From NCBI RefSeq assembly GCF_036026595.1, contig NZ_JARZFX010000001.1, positions 744,001 through 808,000 of the forward strand: 64,000 nucleotides of DNA, read 5' to 3'. Of this stretch, positions 61,405 through 64,000 are shown one piece after another; position 1 is the stretch's first letter; every line of letters begins with the position of its first letter. The notes beneath the pieces are model-generated. The model ran no database searches. It had not been told where the DNA came from and was given only the letters and a program-made list of their open reading frames with translations. This DNA comes from Virgibacillus_P tibetensis (GTDB lineage Bacteria; Bacillota; Bacilli; Bacillales; Amphibacillaceae). A program made the translations under genes and the position numbers.

Positions 61405-61668
61405 TTAGTTGTCATCTAAAACTTCTTCATGACTCAGCACACGTTGTCCAACTGTTTCGGGCTGTACAGCAGAAAGAACAACATGATCGCTATCTGTAAT
61501 AATTACTGCTCTTGTGCGTCTTCCATAGGTTGCATCCACTAGTTTATTATTGTCACGGGCCACTGTAATAATTCTTTTAATTGGTGCTGACTCGGGTGAA
61601 ACAATTGAAATAACTCTATTTGCTGAAACTACATTGCCAAAACCTATATTAATTAATCGTAAACTCAA
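61405..61668 (-). CDS. remA: RemA, biofilm matrix regulator (TTG start)
   Basis: DNA-binding activator of matrix genes in B. subtilis (YlzA). The 87-aa product matches family blocks INIGFGNVVSANR, SIVSPESAPIKRI and YGRRTRAVIITDSDHVVL. TTG at 61666-61668 has GGGGGA at suitable spacing; no ATG competes. It lies between yicC and gmk as in B. subtilis. Confidence 0.96.
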   Translation of the reverse strand: MSLRLINIGFGNVVSANRVISIVSPESAPIKRIITVARDNNKLVDATYGRRTRAVIITDSDHVVLSAVQPETVGQRVLSHEEVLDDN

Positions 61669-61769
61669 AAATTTATCCCCCTTGTTTTCTCTATCTTATG
61701 TAACAATCTCACTATGTTTCTATCTACAGTACCTTATTATAAGTTAAAATGAATATGAAATTCAAATGT

Positions 61770-62651
61770 TTATTCGATATTTTGCAACTGCTCTTTGATT
61801 TTCTCAATTTCACTCTTTAAGGAAACAGTACTTTCACTTATCGCTGCATCCATCGATTTAGCTCCTATGGTATTAGCTTCGCGGTGCATTTCCTGTGTTA
61901 TGAAATCCAATTTCCGACCAACTGCGCCATCCGTTGAAATCGTGGCACTGAAATGATCAATATGACTGAAAAGACGTGTTATTTCCTCCGTTATATCTCC
62001 CTTTTCTGCCAAAAGAGCAATTTCCTGATGAATACGGGATTCATCGATGTTTACCACATGCTTTAAATAATCATTCACTCTACTTTGAATTCGTTCACGA
62101 TACTCCTCAATCACATTCTGCCTGCGCAACTGCAGATGCATGACTGTTTTCTGTATGGCTGCAATTCTTTCTTTCACATCCTCCATTAGGAATGTACCTT
62201 CTTCCCTACGCATAGCAGCTACCTGTTCACATGCCTTATCTACACTTGATAAGATAGAAGCCTTTAAATCATCCGGCTGATTATCTATTTCTTGTACAGT
62301 TATAAGTTCAGGTAAAGTAGTAATAACTGCTGCTGGAATCTCTCCAGATAGGTTATAACGATCCTTCGCTTTTTTTAATGTTTCCATATAATAATCCATT
62401 AACTCCCAATCTGCTTTTAAACTCTTTTCCAAAAATCCTTCCCCTTCAATACTAATGAACACATCTATACTACCTCGTTGAAACTTGGATTGTACTATCC
62501 GCTTCAATTTATCTTCCAAAAATAAAAAAGACCGGGGAATTTTAGCAGTAAAATCCAAGTACCGATGATTAACACTTCTAATTTCCACAGTTACTGTTGT
62601 TTTTTCTAAACGAAGGACACTTCTGCCGTAGCCTGTCATACTCCTAACCAT
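61770..62651 (-). CDS. yloC: YicC/YloC family endoribonuclease
   Basis: A 293-aa protein of the YicC family, members of which are RNases that affect sRNA and mRNA turnover. Family blocks visible are MVRSMTGYGRSVLRLEKT, EIRSVNHRYLDFTAKIPR and the C-terminal GRKLDFITQEMHREANTIG. ATG at 62649-62651 gives the family N-terminus; its Shine-Dalgarno (GGATGTG) is weak, and the open frame extends eight codons upstream. Confidence 0.93.
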   Translation of the reverse strand: MVRSMTGYGRSVLRLEKTTVTVEIRSVNHRYLDFTAKIPRSFLFLEDKLKRIVQSKFQRGSIDVFISIEGEGFLEKSLKADWELMDYYMETLKKAKDRYNLSGEIPAAVITTLPELITVQEIDNQPDDLKASILSSVDKACEQVAAMRREEGTFLMEDVKERIAAIQKTVMHLQLRRQNVIEEYRERIQSRVNDYLKHVVNIDESRIHQEIALLAEKGDITEEITRLFSHIDHFSATISTDGAVGRKLDFITQEMHREANTIGAKSMDAAISESTVSLKSEIEKIKEQLQNIE

Positions 62652-62726
62652 ATCTATCACATCCAATACTCCCAATTATACCTTTGATTATGGGAAAAGG
62701 AAAATTTTTATTATATTAGTCTAAAG

Positions 62727-62767
62727 AAAACAATCCCTGAACCGGTTTTAACCTGATTCAGGGATTG
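62727..62767 (-). terminator. Rho-independent terminator after yloB
   Basis: Minus strand: CAATCCCTGAA and TTCAGGGATTG form an 11-bp stem (62731-62767), followed by TTTTCTTT. An inner GGTT/AACC pair lies in the loop. It ends the ATPase gene before yicC. Confidence 0.85.
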
Positions 62768-62815
62768 TATTTCAAATCTATCAAACCGTCCTATGGCTAT
62801 CATGACTAGTTGTTT

Positions 62816-64000
62816 TTATTTCTTAGTGAATCCAAATAGCACAGTTGGCAAAGCACTTAATACGCCAATTAACATCCAATCTCTTAAACTCAAGGCTGTT
62901 GTGTGAAAAATAGGCTGCAGTGGTTCCCAATAGATAACTACTAGTAAGAGTAGCAACGAAGATAAAACTGCTAACACGAGATACATATTTTCAAAAGGAT
63001 TTCTTGAGAATACAGACTTCTCACTTCGACAATCAAATACATGAATCAATTGTGCCATTACCAATGTAGTAAATGCGATTGTTTGTCCGTAAACTAAATT
63101 TTCTGGATTGTCTTGATAGGCTAGCATGAAAGCTATCAATGTGACAATACCAATCAGAACTCCCCGACTAATAATTTTGTAGCCCAGTCCCCTGGAAAAT
63201 ATTCCTTCTCGTTGGTTTCGCGGGCTTTGCTTCATCACATCTCCCTCAGACTGATCAAGACCAAGCGCCATTGCCGGAAGACCATCTGTCACTAAATTAA
63301 CCCATAGTATTTGTACAGGTACGAGTGGCAACGGCATGCCAAGCAGCATTGCAAACAGCATAACGAGTATTTCACCTACATTTGATGCTAATAGATACCG
63401 GATAAATTTACGGATATTTTCGTATATATTTCTACCTTCTTGAATAGCCGATTTAATAGTTGCAAAGTTATCATCCATTAATACAAGTGATGATGCTTCC
63501 TTCGTTACATCCGTTCCGCTTATTCCCATGCTGATGCCAATATCACTTGCTTTAATTGCCGGAGCATCATTTACTCCATCTCCTGTCATTGCAACAATAT
63601 GACCTTTTTTCTGAAATGCTTTTACAATTTTCAGCTTGTGTTCTGGTGTGACTCTGGCAAATACGTACGTGTCTTCAATCTTCTCTTCCAGATCACTTAC
63701 CGACATCTGATTTAATTGATACCCTTCCAAAACCAATCCATCTTCTGGAAGTAGATTTAAATTTTTGGCAATCGCACGGGCAGTTTTAACATGATCTCCA
63801 GTTATCATAACTGTCTTTATCCCAGCTTGTCTGCATTCTTCAATAGCTGACTTCACTTCTTTTCTTGGTGGGTCTATCATTCCATATAAACCGATAAACG
63901 TAAGGTCATTTTCCAGAAACGCTGTTTCAAGGTCTTCATTTTTAGATAATGATTTCATTGAAATCGCAATTGTTCGTAATGCTTTATCTGCCATCGTATT
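62816..64000 (-). CDS. yloB: YloB, P-type Ca2+ ATPase (5' end outside window)
   Basis: Calcium-pumping P2A ATPase, expressed during sporulation in B. subtilis. The C-terminal 394 codons are present; the N-terminal half, with the first membrane helices and the phosphorylation motif DKTGTLT, lies beyond the right edge. Visible are the P-domain hinge IVAMTGDGVNDAPAIKASDI, the preceding KTVMITGDHVKTA, helices from about residue 205 (LASNVGEILVMLFAMLLGM) with Ca2+-site residues in LWVNLVTDGLPAMALG, and the last four helices. The frame is open to base 64000, so no start is called. Confidence 0.93.
   Translation of the reverse strand, partial: NTMADKALRTIAISMKSLSKNEDLETAFLENDLTFIGLYGMIDPPRKEVKSAIEECRQAGIKTVMITGDHVKTARAIAKNLNLLPEDGLVLEGYQLNQMSVSDLEEKIEDTYVFARVTPEHKLKIVKAFQKKGHIVAMTGDGVNDAPAIKASDIGISMGISGTDVTKEASSLVLMDDNFATIKSAIQEGRNIYENIRKFIRYLLASNVGEILVMLFAMLLGMPLPLVPVQILWVNLVTDGLPAMALGLDQSEGDVMKQSPRNQREGIFSRGLGYKIISRGVLIGIVTLIAFMLAYQDNPENLVYGQTIAFTTLVMAQLIHVFDCRSEKSVFSRNPFENMYLVLAVLSSLLLLLVVIYWEPLQPIFHTTALSLRDWMLIGVLSALPTVLFGFTKK

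Noticed and set aside
1..64000. CRISPR arrays, tRNA or rRNA genes, insertion sequences, prophage or defence systems
   Set aside because: No regular spaced repeats, no tRNA cloverleaf or rRNA sequence, and no transposase, integrase (other than XerC), restriction or toxin-antitoxin genes were found; the window is core genome.

Overview
The window comes from the chromosome of a low-GC, endospore-forming, flagellated Bacillota. Protein families and gene order match the Bacillaceae, and the best guess is an Oceanobacillus/Virgibacillus-like genus; the genus is inference. It corresponds, in reverse orientation, to the B. subtilis core block from yloB to fliM. The reasons are the fla/che operon directly downstream of xerC-hslV-hslU-codY, a FapR-controlled lipid operon, RemA, SwrD and SpoVM. 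Almost every gene is on the minus strand. The only plus-strand genes are a DUF1128 gene, an NCS2 permease and rpmB.

Layout from high to low coordinate, which is the direction of transcription: partial yloB Ca2+ ATPase, yicC, remA, gmk, rpoZ, coaBC, priA, fmt, rsmB, prpC, prkC, rsgA, rpe, thiN and spoVM (62.8-49.1 kb). Next are divergent rpmB, asp23/yloU, fakA, a convergent NCS2 permease, sdaAB-sdaAA, recG and fapR-plsX-fabD-fabG-acpP (48.8-37.4 kb). Then come rnc, an inverted DUF1128 gene, smc, ftsY, ylxM-ffh, rpsP-khpA-ylqD-rimM-trmD-rplS, lepB and rbgA (37.3-25 kb). Then rnhB-ylqG-ylqH, sucCD, dprA, topA and an unidentified 104-aa gene (24.7-16 kb). Last are xerC-hslV-hslU-codY and the flagellar operon flgB to fliM, which runs off the left edge (15.7 kb to 1).

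Functionally the window holds the basal body, rod, hook and export-ATPase genes; the CodY/HslVU nutrient and proteolysis module; the SRP pathway (ffh, ftsY, ylxM) and signal peptidase; ribosome assembly and tRNA/rRNA modification; phospholipid and fatty acid initiation under FapR; serine deamination; and the PrkC/PrpC Ser/Thr kinase-phosphatase pair with RsgA.

No phage, insertion sequence, CRISPR array or defence island is visible, so this is core genome. The departures from the ordinary are: (i) swrD, whose only good Shine-Dalgarno sits 38 nt upstream across a perfect hairpin; (ii) a perfect 25-bp inverted repeat between codY and flgB; (iii) a rnhB-ylqG-ylqH unit of FliK-like and FlhB-C-like proteins behind a sigma-D-like promoter; (iv) trmFO, def and rlmN absent from their usual positions; (v) a sigma-B-like promoter before the 104-aa orphan; (vi) an HslV with no serine at its N-terminus; (vii) three short degraded repeat-like intergenic blocks; and (viii) a possible 24-aa hydrophobic peptide gene. 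Start codons were revised wherever the Shine-Dalgarno favoured a downstream start.
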